Shown in pieces: positions 17,178 through 25,144 of a DNA stretch of 64,000 bases (position 1 is its first letter; every line of letters starts with the position of its first letter). The position numbers were made by a program, and so were the translations under genes. The stretch is from Halapricum salinum (GTDB lineage Archaea; Halobacteriota; Halobacteria; Halobacteriales; Haloarculaceae). The notes under the pieces are model-generated. The model was not told the origin of the DNA. It saw only the letters and a program-made list of their open reading frames with translations, and did not search any database. The stretch covers positions 364,887 to 428,886 of the forward strand of contig NZ_CP031310.1 in NCBI RefSeq assembly GCF_004799665.1, read 5' to 3'.

Positions 17178-17771
17178 TCAGTAACTCGCGTAGCCGTCGG
17201 TATCGAGCCAGTTGTGCGTGACGGAGATCGCGTGGTCGGCGTGCAAGGCCCGTGGCCCGAGCCGAAGGCGATACTCGGTGCGGTCTTCGAGCGACGCGGC
17301 CTCCGAGTCCGTGAAGTCCCGGTGATCCGAGAGCACGAAGATCGGGTTCTCGGGCGGTTCGATCTCGGCAACTGGATCGCCGTCCTCGTGGAGTTGGACG
17401 ATCGACCCCTCCGCAGCCAGCCTCTCGAGGGACGCCTCGAAGCCCATGCGGTAGAGTTCGACCCCGGGAGCGGGTTCGGCCGGCATGTGCCCGATAGCGT
17501 CCGCTCGGGCCTCCAGGGCGGTGCGGATCAGGGCAGCGATCGATCGTTCGTCAGGGTGGAGGTTTCGCACTGTCGCGCCGTCGATGCTGACGGTGACGTC
17601 GTCGAGGACGAGATGGATCCGGGCGTCCTCGCGGATGCCGTGGCTTTCGAGCAGCGCGGCGTTGACCGTGCGGGCGAGGAGGTCTAGCCGCCCGGCCTCG
17701 CTGGCGAGGGCGTCCAGCGGGACCTCGGGCGTCGAGGGGGCCTCGTGACCGATGACGAGGAACTGGCGCAT
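17178..17771 (-). CDS. trmY: tRNA (pseudouridine54-N1)-methyltransferase
   Basis: 197 residues from ATG 17771. TrmY is the archaeal SPOUT enzyme that makes N1-methylpseudouridine at tRNA position 54 using S-adenosylmethionine. The start MRQFLVIGHEAPSTPEVPLD, the AGRLDLLARTVNAALLESHG segment, and the C-terminal knot residues IFVLSDHRDFTDSEAASLE and LRLGPRALHADHAISVTHNW match the family. A longer frame reaching 17963 overlaps the neighbouring gene and was rejected. It is convergent with the zinc-finger gene across hairpin copy 1. Confidence 0.93.
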   Translation of the reverse strand: MRQFLVIGHEAPSTPEVPLDALASEAGRLDLLARTVNAALLESHGIREDARIHLVLDDVTVSIDGATVRNLHPDERSIAALIRTALEARADAIGHMPAEPAPGVELYRMGFEASLERLAAEGSIVQLHEDGDPVAEIEPPENPIFVLSDHRDFTDSEAASLEDRTEYRLRLGPRALHADHAISVTHNWLDTDGYASY

Positions 17772-17846
17772 ATCTGCTTCTATCGCCAGGCGGATTTCCC
17801 GGTGTCGATTCGCAATCGAAAAGAGCGAGCCGGGAGAGCGAGCGGT

Positions 17847-18323
17847 ATGGACCTGTGGGTACGCCTCGGAGTCGGCGCGCTGTTGGCCGTCAGCCTGTTC
17901 GGGGTAGGCGTCCACTACGAGGCAGTCGAGGACGATCACGACCCCTACCCGGACGAAGAGCAACTCCGCGAGGCGTACGAAGAGTACGTCGGTGAACGGG
18001 CGCTACTGTTCGGGACCGTCGAATCCATCGGCGACAGCCAGTTCGTGATGACCGTCCAGTCCGACGCTGGCTCGTTCGAGATGACGGTTCCCGAGAACGA
18101 CATCGCGGTCGATCCCGGCGGTGTCGTACAGGTCTACGGGATCCTCGACCCCGACCGAACGGTCGACCCCGTCCGAATCGTCGTCGTCACCGAAAGTGGC
18201 GACGCGGGCCTGTACAAGTACGGCGTCTCCGCGGTCGGCGCACTGGTGGTCGCGCTCCTCTTCGTCCGACACTGGCGGCTCGATACCGACGCCTGGACCC
18301 TGGAGGTGAGAGGGGATGGCTGA
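17847..18323 (+). CDS. Two-helix membrane protein with outer beta domain
   Basis: 158 residues from ATG 17847. TM1 is residues about 5-22 and TM2 about 118-136. Between them is a soluble beta-rich segment (RALLFGTVESIGDSQFVMTV through GVVQVYGILDPDRTVDPVRI) that looks OB-fold-like, probably on the outer face. No named family is recognised. It overlaps the next gene by 8 bp (ATGGCTGA), so the two membrane proteins are probably co-translated. An earlier in-frame ATG at 17745 would overlap trmY's start and is rejected. Confidence 0.7.
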   Translation: MDLWVRLGVGALLAVSLFGVGVHYEAVEDDHDPYPDEEQLREAYEEYVGERALLFGTVESIGDSQFVMTVQSDAGSFEMTVPENDIAVDPGGVVQVYGILDPDRTVDPVRIVVVTESGDAGLYKYGVSAVGALVVALLFVRHWRLDTDAWTLEVRGDG

Positions 18324-18825
18324 TCTCCTGAGCACAATCCTCGTCACCTACAGTCTGCTGACGGTGATACGCTGGTGGATCGACTGGCTCGACGAGCGCT
18401 GGATCGTCCTCGCACTCGCGGGGACCGTGATCCCGGACTTGACGAGGATCGATCTCTTGCTCGACGCCCGGACGGTCGAGCAGGCCGTTGGCGTGCCATT
18501 CACGTACGCCCCACTGGGCTCTCTTGGTGGGGTTGTCCTCGTCTCGGCGATCGTCACGCTAGCGTTTGCGCGACGGCACTGGCGACGCGTGTACCCACTC
18601 GTGCTCACTGGTGGATTCGTCGGCCTGTTCGTCGACGGGCTGCGCATCTTCGCCGATGGTCGGGCGGGGTTCTATCTCTATCCCGTCTGGTGGCGACCAC
18701 CGACGCCAGGATTGTTCGTCTCAGCCGATCCGCGCGTACTGGTCGTGACGGCGGCGCTCGCAGCGGGTATCTTCGCCGTCGATCGATTCGTCATCGAGGA
18801 ATCGCCCGGATCGTCGTCGCCTTGA
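18316..18825 (+). CDS. YdjM-like membrane protein (weak metal-dependent hydrolase homology)
   Basis: 169 residues with about four hydrophobic segments. The block LALAGTVIPDLTRID and the later GGFVGLFVDGLRIFADGRAG followed by YLYPVWWRPP have the shape of the YdjM / membrane-bound metal-dependent hydrolase family (PD near the start, then D before a proline-aromatic turn). The histidines that bind metal in that family are not visible here, so any catalytic role is doubtful. The last 35 bp overlap the convergent ModE-like gene. Confidence 0.55.
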   Translation: MADLLSTILVTYSLLTVIRWWIDWLDERWIVLALAGTVIPDLTRIDLLLDARTVEQAVGVPFTYAPLGSLGGVVLVSAIVTLAFARRHWRRVYPLVLTGGFVGLFVDGLRIFADGRAGFYLYPVWWRPPTPGLFVSADPRVLVVTAALAAGIFAVDRFVIEESPGSSSP

Positions 18826-19498
18826 GGGAGGCAACGACCTCGACGCCCGGTGCAAGCCCGAGCAGATCGACGCTCCGCCGCGTCACCAGACACGTCAGGC
18901 CAGTCTCGGCGCCGACGTCGATATCGACCGTGGCGACCGACTCGCCCATCTCGACCGTGCTGACGACCCCGACGAGTCGATTCCGGGCGCTGGTCGCGTC
19001 TGCGAGCGGCGTCGAGTCCGGGGCCTGCAGCGTCACGGCGTCCGCTCGGATCGACACCTGGACGTCGTCCACACCTGCAGGAACGAGTGCCCGGAGTTCG
19101 CCAGCTGCCGTCTCGACGACGCCGAGTTCACCGTCCCGCTCCAGCACTGTGCCATCGAGGACCGTCGTCTCCGTCTCGGCGACGCCCGAGAACTCTGCGC
19201 GCAATCGCTCGAACTGCCCGAGCAACGACTCGGCCAGCGGTGTGAGTCGGCTTCCACCACCGCCGCTGCCGCCGCGCTGGCGCTCGACCAGCGAGCCGAA
19301 GGCGCCTTCGAGCGCGCTCAGACGCTTGTGTGCGCGAGAATACGATCGATCCAGTGACGCCGCGGCGGCGTTGAGCGATCCTGCATCCGCGATCGCTTCC
19401 AGCAACGCCGCGTCATCGGCGTCGAACGCGACGCCCTCGGCGTACAGTCGCGCCTCGAAATCAGCGTCAGCCTCGCCCGCGCTCCCGTGACTGCCCAT
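18791..19498 (-). CDS. ModE-like molybdate/tungstate regulator with TOBE domain
   Basis: 235 residues from ATG 19498. The N-terminal winged helix (about 25-95) reads LLEAIADAGSLNAAAASLDR with RAHKRLSALEGAFGSLVERQ, the ModE/LysR-like HTH. A glycine-rich turn (RGGSGGGGSRLT) is typical of ModE N-domains. The C-terminal 135 residues are TOBE/MopI-like (VSIRADAVTLQAPDS, NRLVGVVSTVEMGESVATVD) and would bind oxyanion. It is divergent from the ABC binding protein with 58 bp between starts and an inverted ATAACG/CGTTAT in the gap. Expected action: repress uptake genes when molybdate or tungstate is bound. Confidence 0.85.
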   Translation of the reverse strand: MGSHGSAGEADADFEARLYAEGVAFDADDAALLEAIADAGSLNAAAASLDRSYSRAHKRLSALEGAFGSLVERQRGGSGGGGSRLTPLAESLLGQFERLRAEFSGVAETETTVLDGTVLERDGELGVVETAAGELRALVPAGVDDVQVSIRADAVTLQAPDSTPLADATSARNRLVGVVSTVEMGESVATVDIDVGAETGLTCLVTRRSVDLLGLAPGVEVVASLKATTIRAIPR

Positions 19499-19522
19499 AC
19501 GTCTCACTCGGTGGGATTCGGG

Positions 19523-19558
19523 ATAACGGTTATGTCTGTACCGACACAACGTCGTTAT
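19523..19558. promoter_or_regulatory. Candidate ModE-type operator overlapping a start codon
   Basis: ATAACG (19523-19528) and CGTTAT (19553-19558) form an inverted pair 24 bp apart in the 58-bp divergent gap; the right half overlaps the ATG of the binding-protein gene. Known bacterial ModE sites are also built on inverted CGTTAT-type halves, but with closer spacing. The assignment therefore rests on position and half-site sequence. Confidence 0.4.
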
Positions 19559-20519
19559 GTCTATGTCGAAACAACGGTCGCGACGAGCGTTCCTGGCCGC
19601 CGGCGGGGCTGTGGCGCTGGGCGGCTGTGTCGTCGCCGGGACGGCTCCTGGTCTCTTCGGTGGCCGGCCGGCCGTCGACGTACTCGCAGCCGGCAGTCTG
19701 GTGGGGGCGTTCGACGGGAAAATCGGGCCGGCCTTCGCCGAGGCTTCGGCGTACGACTATCGCGGAGAGTACCGCGGATCGAACGCGATCGTCCGCTTGG
19801 TCGAAGCCGACCAGAAGACTCCTGACGTGCTCGTCGTGGCCGATCCGGGCCTGCTCAGAGAGCCGTCGATCTCGGAGCGCGTCTCGTGGGACGTCACGTT
19901 CGCGGCCAACGAACTCGGGATCGCCTACGCGCCCGAGACGAGCGTCGGACGGCGACTGGAGGCCGGCCAGCCGTGGTATCGTGTCCTGTCCGACAGCGAA
20001 GTCGAAATCGGCCGAACCGACCCGGACCTCGATCCGCTGGGCTACCGCACGATCATGCTGTTCGACCTCGCGTCACGGTACTACGACCAGCCCGAACTTG
20101 CGGCAGTCCTCCGGGACAACAGCGTCGTCGCCGCCAGGGAGTCACACCTGCTCGCGGGAATCGAGAGCGGGAGTCGACCGGCAGCGTTCTGCTACCGCAA
20201 TATGGCCATCGACCACGGGCTGCCGTTCGTCGACCTCCCCCCGGAACTGAACTTCGCCGATCCCGGTTACGCGGACCACTACGCGAGCGCGACGTACACG
20301 ACCGACCAGGGGAAGACAATCGAGGGCCGGTCGATCAACTACGCCGCGGCCGTCCCAGGGACCGCGGACCGACCCGAAGCCGGCCGAGCGTTCGTCGAGT
20401 TTCTGCTGTCCAATCCCGACTTGCTTCGAGAGATGGGGCTGGTCGTCCCCGAGACGCTGCCCCGACAGCACGGACGGCCGCCGACGGAGATTCGACGCGT
20501 CCTCGACGGAGGAGAGTGA
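19557..20519 (+). CDS. Molybdate/tungstate ABC transporter substrate-binding lipoprotein
   Basis: 320 residues. A Tat lipoprotein signal (SRRAFLAAGGAVALGGC) puts the cysteine of GGC as the lipid anchor. The mature protein has the order of WtpA/ModA binding proteins: VLAAGSLVGAFDGKIGPAFA, GSNAIVRLVEADQKTPDVLV, ANELGIAYAP, and GRTDPDLDPLGYRT, the signature loop of the WtpA class. It is followed 3 bp later by the permease and is divergent from a ModE-like regulator. ATG 19557 is used; ATG 19563 is possible. Tungstate versus molybdate cannot be told from sequence. Confidence 0.9.
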   Translation: MSMSKQRSRRAFLAAGGAVALGGCVVAGTAPGLFGGRPAVDVLAAGSLVGAFDGKIGPAFAEASAYDYRGEYRGSNAIVRLVEADQKTPDVLVVADPGLLREPSISERVSWDVTFAANELGIAYAPETSVGRRLEAGQPWYRVLSDSEVEIGRTDPDLDPLGYRTIMLFDLASRYYDQPELAAVLRDNSVVAARESHLLAGIESGSRPAAFCYRNMAIDHGLPFVDLPPELNFADPGYADHYASATYTTDQGKTIEGRSINYAAAVPGTADRPEAGRAFVEFLLSNPDLLREMGLVVPETLPRQHGRPPTEIRRVLDGGE

Positions 20520-20522
20520 CCC

Positions 20523-21344
20523 GTGTCGACATCCGAGTCGCGGAACCGAGTCGTCGCCAACCGTGGTGGCTGGCTGTCCGGTCGGACGCCGTTCGTGATC
20601 CTCGGTGCCGTGCTGTTCGTCTACGTCTGCTATCCGTTCGTGGCGTTCCTCTGGCGACTCGACGGCTTCGATTCGGCGGCGGCGACCGACCCTGCGACGC
20701 TGTCTGCGGTGCGGTACTCGCTGACGACCGCGCCCGTCGCGACGGTACTCGCGACCGTGTTCGGCGTCCCGCTGGCGTACGTTCTCGCTCGCTCGTCGTT
20801 CCGCGGCAAGTCAGTCGTCGAGGCGCTGGTGATCGTCCCGCTGGTACTCCCACCGGTCGTCGCCGGCTTGCTGTTGCTGACTGGCTTCGGATCGCTCACG
20901 CCCGTTGGGTCGTTCGCCCGCTCGGTCGGGATCAGACTCACCGACAGTTACGTCGGGATCGTCCTCGCCCAGACGTTCGTCGCCTCGCCGTTCGTCGTGA
21001 TCACGTCCCGCGCCGGCTTTGCGGGCATCGACGACCAGCTCGAAGAGGCCGCCCGGAGTCTCGGCAGTAGCCCGGTCGGGACCTTCTGGAACGTCTCGGT
21101 GCCGCTGGCGCGGAACAGTATCCTCGCCGGGATCGTCCTGACGTTTGCCCGCGCCGTGGGCGAGTTCGGAGCGACGATGCTGGTCGCCTACCACCCCCAC
21201 ACCATGCCGGTCCAGATCTGGGTCGCGTTCGGCTCGCAGGGACTCGACGCGACCGTTCCGCTGGTCGTCCTCCTGGCGCTAATCGGGTTTTCGGTCGTGT
21301 TCGCGCTGCAGGCGCTCGGCCGGACGCCGACGCTGACCCGATGA
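20523..21344 (+). CDS. Molybdate/tungstate ABC transporter permease
   Basis: 273 residues from GTG 20523. Six hydrophobic helices with the ABC permease EAA loop GIDDQLEEAARSLGSSPVGT that contacts the ATPase. Early segments LSAVRYSLTTAPVATVLATV and VPLVLPPVVAGLLLLTGFG match WtpB/ModB permeases. The gene starts 3 bp after the binding-protein stop. The expected ATP-binding subunit does not follow: the DNA switches to a convergent glycosyltransferase after a 15-codon ORF, so a partner ATPase must be encoded elsewhere. Confidence 0.9.
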   Translation: MSTSESRNRVVANRGGWLSGRTPFVILGAVLFVYVCYPFVAFLWRLDGFDSAAATDPATLSAVRYSLTTAPVATVLATVFGVPLAYVLARSSFRGKSVVEALVIVPLVLPPVVAGLLLLTGFGSLTPVGSFARSVGIRLTDSYVGIVLAQTFVASPFVVITSRAGFAGIDDQLEEAARSLGSSPVGTFWNVSVPLARNSILAGIVLTFARAVGEFGATMLVAYHPHTMPVQIWVAFGSQGLDATVPLVVLLALIGFSVVFALQALGRTPTLTR

Positions 21345-21388
21345 GCGAATCTCGAATCACCGTGACCGCTGGAGGGCGTGGAGAATGA
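21341..21388 (+). pseudogene. Fifteen-codon ORF where the ABC ATPase gene should start
   Basis: ATG 21341 overlaps the permease stop (ATGA) exactly as a third operon gene would, and reads MSESRITVTAGGRGE then TGA. It runs into the 3' end of the convergent glycosyltransferase. It could be a remnant of a truncated ATPase gene or chance. No ATPase motif survives. Confidence 0.25.
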
Positions 21389-22685
21389 TCGCTGTGAAAC
21401 ACGAGAGAATCCCGGCCAGGAAAATCGCCATCGCGACGAACGCGTACAGAATCGTGCCACCCGGCGCGGTCGCCTGGAGCGCCCACAGTCCGACGCCGAT
21501 GCCCAGCGCGACGCTCACCACGCCCGGGACACCGAGCGACAGGACCGGATGGCGTTGCTCGACCGTCGTGAGAACGCTGTGGACGAGCGTCAGCCCGTGT
21601 CTGAGCGGGTGTCGGCTGTTGGCGTCGTCGACGTCGTAGGTGACGGTGGTGTCGACTTCCTCGACGGTGTAGCCGCGATCGCTGGCGTGATAGAGGATGT
21701 CGGTGCTCGCGTCCATCCCGTCGCTCAGATCGGCCGCCGCGAGTGATGCGATCGCACAGCGGTCGTAGGCTCGAAATCCGCTCTGCGTGTCCGAAAGTCG
21801 TTCGCGAGCCGTGATCGCCCCCAGACTCAGGTTCGTCATGGCGTTGATCGTCGCGATTCCGACCCTGCGATACAGCGGGATCTCCCCGCGTGCGCCGTCG
21901 TGAAATCGGTTGCCGACGACAACCTCGGCGTCCGTCTCGCGCTGGGTCTCGACCAGCGACGGAATCTCCGCGGCCGCGTGCTGGCCGTCCCCGTCGAGGA
22001 CGACGAGGTGGTCCGCACCGCGATCGGCAGCGGCCGCGAACAGCGTCTGCAACGCCGCCCCGTAGCCGCGGTTGCGGTCGTGTTCGAGTACCGTTGCGCC
22101 GGCCTGTCGGGCTCGTCTGGCCGTCCCGTCGCTGCTCCCGTCGGAGACGACGAGCACCCCGTCGGCGTACTCACAGGCCGACTCGACGACCGACCCGATC
22201 GTCGCCGCCTCGTCGTAGGCAGGGATCCCGACAAGAACGGCTGGTTCCGCCGCCGATTCGGGGACTGCCTCGACGACGCCTTCGGCACGCCTGTCGACCA
22301 TCGCTTCGTAATCGATTCGCGGACACGCGGGCGTCTGGAGAACGACCGTCGTGTATCCCAACGCTCGGGCCGCCGCCGAGAGCTCGCGATGGAGGGCATC
22401 GACATCGTGACCACGAGTGTCCGAGTCCACGATCCGGACGTCCAGCTGCCGGGCGAACGCGACGCTCTCCAACTCCCCGGCGCCGGCGTGAGTGACCAGG
22501 ACGTCGAAGCCGTGTCGACGGGCCCGGAGGATCGATCTGACGAGTGCCTCCGCGTTGTCCGCCGTCGCGACGAGTCCGACCACGCCGTCACTGGCCTGGG
22601 CCCCCATGCCAACCGTCGCACCACCGTGGCCGAGTCTCCGACCCCGGTCCCGACCGTCACCGCGCTCGGTTCCCTGCCAACCCAT
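21357..22685 (-). CDS. GT2 glycosyltransferase, AglJ/dolichyl-phosphate sugar transferase type
   Basis: 442 residues from ATG 22685 (ATG 22607 is an alternative that trims 26 residues). Residues about 27-140 are an extra alpha/beta domain (VVGLVATADNAEALVRSILR, AGELESVAFARQLDVRIVDS) not found in standard GT2 enzymes. The GT2 core follows: VLVGIPAYDEAATIGSVVES, VLVVSDGSSDGTARRARQAG, YGAALQTLFAAA and VVLDGDGQHAA (the DxD metal site). Two C-terminal TM helices end it. Family knowledge suggests transfer of a nucleotide sugar to a dolichyl-phosphate carrier for N-glycosylation. It is divergent from the AglB-like gene. Confidence 0.87.
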   Translation of the reverse strand: MGWQGTERGDGRDRGRRLGHGGATVGMGAQASDGVVGLVATADNAEALVRSILRARRHGFDVLVTHAGAGELESVAFARQLDVRIVDSDTRGHDVDALHRELSAAARALGYTTVVLQTPACPRIDYEAMVDRRAEGVVEAVPESAAEPAVLVGIPAYDEAATIGSVVESACEYADGVLVVSDGSSDGTARRARQAGATVLEHDRNRGYGAALQTLFAAAADRGADHLVVLDGDGQHAAAEIPSLVETQRETDAEVVVGNRFHDGARGEIPLYRRVGIATINAMTNLSLGAITARERLSDTQSGFRAYDRCAIASLAAADLSDGMDASTDILYHASDRGYTVEEVDTTVTYDVDDANSRHPLRHGLTLVHSVLTTVEQRHPVLSLGVPGVVSVALGIGVGLWALQATAPGGTILYAFVAMAIFLAGILSCFTAIILHALQRSR

Positions 22686-22760
22686 GACACCCCCTTCGAC
22701 GGGCCCCGGTAGAAAAGTTTCGGATCGAAAACCATTCTCGGCGAACATGGAATCCCGATG

Positions 22761-22767
22761 GTTTAAT
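22761..22767 (+). promoter_or_regulatory. TATA-like box of the AglB-like gene
   Basis: GTTTAAT is centred about 28 bp before ATG 22792, supporting that start over ATG 22747. Confidence 0.4.
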
Positions 22768-22791
22768 GACAACATCCGCGAAAGGTGGCGT

Positions 22792-25110
22792 ATGGACGAT
22801 CTGCGGGGGGTTACGGAGTCCCTACTCGCCGAGCGACCGGAACTGGAGCCAGAATTCCGGGCATTGCTCGCCGTGGACGCAGACGGTCCCTGGACGTTCG
22901 ACGACGTCCCGCTGGACTCCGGCACCTTCGGCGAAGTCGTCTCTCGCGGTCTCGTCGAGGAGGCGGCCGAGGGCTATCGGCTCGCAGATCGCGCGGCGAT
23001 CCAGGCAGCCATCGAGGACGAGGCAGCCGACGCAGATCCAGACCGTTCGGCCGACCCCGAGAATCGGGTCGCGAAGGTCACCGATCGCCTCCGAGCGGTT
23101 CGCCCCTCGATCGATCGGCGTGCCGGCCTGGCGCTGGTCGTTGCGCTCGCGTGTCTGGTGGCAATCAGGGCCGGATTCGGCTTCGGGTCGGTCTTTCGAA
23201 ACGGCGACGTCGTTCTCACGAGTAACGACCCCTACGCCTACTGGCGCCACGTCGAGGTGTTGCGGCTGGAGTCGGTGGGGTTGTTCGACCTCGGATCGTT
23301 ACCACCCGCGATCGCCGAGAGCGACGTCCTCTTCGTGGTCGTGCTCTGGTGGAGCGCGAGCCTGCTCGGAGTCGAAACCGCGACGGTGCTGGCGTGGTAC
23401 CCGGTCGTCGCCGCCGTCGTCGGCGGCATCCTCCTCTATCTCCTCGCTGTCGAACTCACGGCCGACCGACGAGTCGGTATCGCGTCCGTCCTCTTTCTCG
23501 CGATCACGCCGACACACGCCGTCCGTACGTCGCTAGGTTTCGGCGATCACGACGGCTTCGACCTGCTCTGGCTGCTATCGATCACGCTCGCGCTGGTCGT
23601 CCTCGCGCAACAGCGACGCGACGGCCGGACGAACTGGGGGGCTGCGACCGCACTTGGCGTCTCTATCGCGGCCCAGACGATGGCCTGGCGAGGCGCACCG
23701 ATCTTACTCGCCCCGCTCGGCCTGTCCGCCGCCGCCATCGTCGTCGACGACGTTCGCGCCGGTCGGTCCCCACTGCGAGCCAGCACCGGGCTGCTCGCGG
23801 GATTCGGTCTGGGTGGCCTCCTGACCGTCGCCGCCCACGTCCTGCTGGGATGGCTCCCGCTGTTTCGAGCGGTCGCGCCAGCGCTGCTCTGTCTGGGTGC
23901 CGCCATGCTCGTCGGCCTCGCAGACGTCGCGAGTCGATTCGGCTGGTCGACGCGCCGGTTCGTCCTCGCCGAAGGAGTCCTCGGCGGTGTCGGTCTCGCC
24001 GCCGTGCTCGTCGTGCCACCGCTGGCCGGCCCGCTCTCGGGATTCGTCAGGTACTTCGAGACGACAGGAACTCGAAACATCGCCGAGACCGCCTCGATGT
24101 TCAGCGCCGAACACGGATCGATCGCCGCGCCGATCTTCCTGTTCGGACTGCTGTTTTTCCTCGCGATTCCGGTACTGGGCTGGCTCACGTTCCGCACGTA
24201 CCGCGACAGCGAGCCGGGCTGGCTCGTGATCGTCGTGTACGGCTGGTACTTCCTGGGGTTCGCTGTGGTTCAGCTCCGGTTTACCGTCGTTCTGGCCCCG
24301 TTCGTCGCACTGCTTTCGGGGCTGTCGTTCGTCCACGCGACCGCCTGGCTCGATCTCGCTCGACCGATCCCGCTGTTCGAACCGCCGGGCACGCACCCAC
24401 GCCGAGGGATCGAAATTCCCGAGCCCCGGACGGCCGCCCTGGTCGTCGTCCTGTTCGTGCTCGTCGGCGGTCTCTGTTTCGTGCAAGCTCCCCTCAGCGT
24501 TCAGGAACTCCGGATCGAGGATTCGACCTACGAGACGGGCACGTGGCTCGAGGAGTACACCGCGGCAGAGAACCTGACCTATCCCGAGGACACCGTCCTC
24601 GCAGTGTGGGATCGGGTCCGGGTCTACAACTACTTCTCGACGTCGCGGTGGGAACCGGGGCGGTACTCCCGGGACTACAGCCGGATGCTTGCCAGCCAGG
24701 ATCCGACGGGCTGGTATCAACGGTTGCACACCAACACTGGCTTGATCGTCCTGTCCGCACCCAACGTGAACGCGCCGTCCGGAACGGTCGAAGCCGCGCT
24801 GGCCCGACCACTCGACGCGACGCCCTCGCTGACGACATCTCACTACCGGCTCGTCACCCTCCGGCCCGGCGACCGGATCGCTATCTATCGACTCGTCGAG
24901 GGCTACCGGATCACGGGCACGGGGCCGGCGGAGTCGACGCTGCCGATCCGGGCGTCCGTCACCGTCGGGGATCGATCGTTCCCGTATCGACACACGGCGA
25001 CGACGAACGAGAGCGGCCACTACGCGCTCACCGTCCCCTACGAGGGCCAGTACCGCGTCGGCAATCGGACGATTCGCTGCAGTGAGTCCGGTTGCGTCGC
25101 GGCCGGGTGA
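22792..25110 (+). CDS. AglB/STT3-like membrane protein with degenerate catalytic signature
   Basis: 772 residues from ATG 22792. A cytoplasmic N-domain of about 105 residues precedes TM1 and looks winged-helix-like (WTFDDVPLDSGTFGEVVSRG, EGYRLADRAAIQAA). The STT3 core has about 12 hydrophobic segments, with outer-loop acidic motifs SNDPYAYWRHVE and GFGDHDGFDLLW in the expected places. The soluble C-domain keeps the architecture, but the usual WWDYG acceptor-binding motif is replaced by VLAVWDRVRVYNYF. The last 65 residues resemble a small beta domain. It is therefore an oligosaccharyltransferase paralogue that may be inactive or of altered acceptor specificity. It is convergent with the sulfatase. 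Confidence 0.82.
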   Translation: MDDLRGVTESLLAERPELEPEFRALLAVDADGPWTFDDVPLDSGTFGEVVSRGLVEEAAEGYRLADRAAIQAAIEDEAADADPDRSADPENRVAKVTDRLRAVRPSIDRRAGLALVVALACLVAIRAGFGFGSVFRNGDVVLTSNDPYAYWRHVEVLRLESVGLFDLGSLPPAIAESDVLFVVVLWWSASLLGVETATVLAWYPVVAAVVGGILLYLLAVELTADRRVGIASVLFLAITPTHAVRTSLGFGDHDGFDLLWLLSITLALVVLAQQRRDGRTNWGAATALGVSIAAQTMAWRGAPILLAPLGLSAAAIVVDDVRAGRSPLRASTGLLAGFGLGGLLTVAAHVLLGWLPLFRAVAPALLCLGAAMLVGLADVASRFGWSTRRFVLAEGVLGGVGLAAVLVVPPLAGPLSGFVRYFETTGTRNIAETASMFSAEHGSIAAPIFLFGLLFFLAIPVLGWLTFRTYRDSEPGWLVIVVYGWYFLGFAVVQLRFTVVLAPFVALLSGLSFVHATAWLDLARPIPLFEPPGTHPRRGIEIPEPRTAALVVVLFVLVGGLCFVQAPLSVQELRIEDSTYETGTWLEEYTAAENLTYPEDTVLAVWDRVRVYNYFSTSRWEPGRYSRDYSRMLASQDPTGWYQRLHTNTGLIVLSAPNVNAPSGTVEAALARPLDATPSLTTSHYRLVTLRPGDRIAIYRLVEGYRITGTGPAESTLPIRASVTVGDRSFPYRHTATTNESGHYALTVPYEGQYRVGNRTIRCSESGCVAAG

Positions 25111-25144
25111 GACGACTGCACTCTCGGTGATCTGTTCTCGCCGG

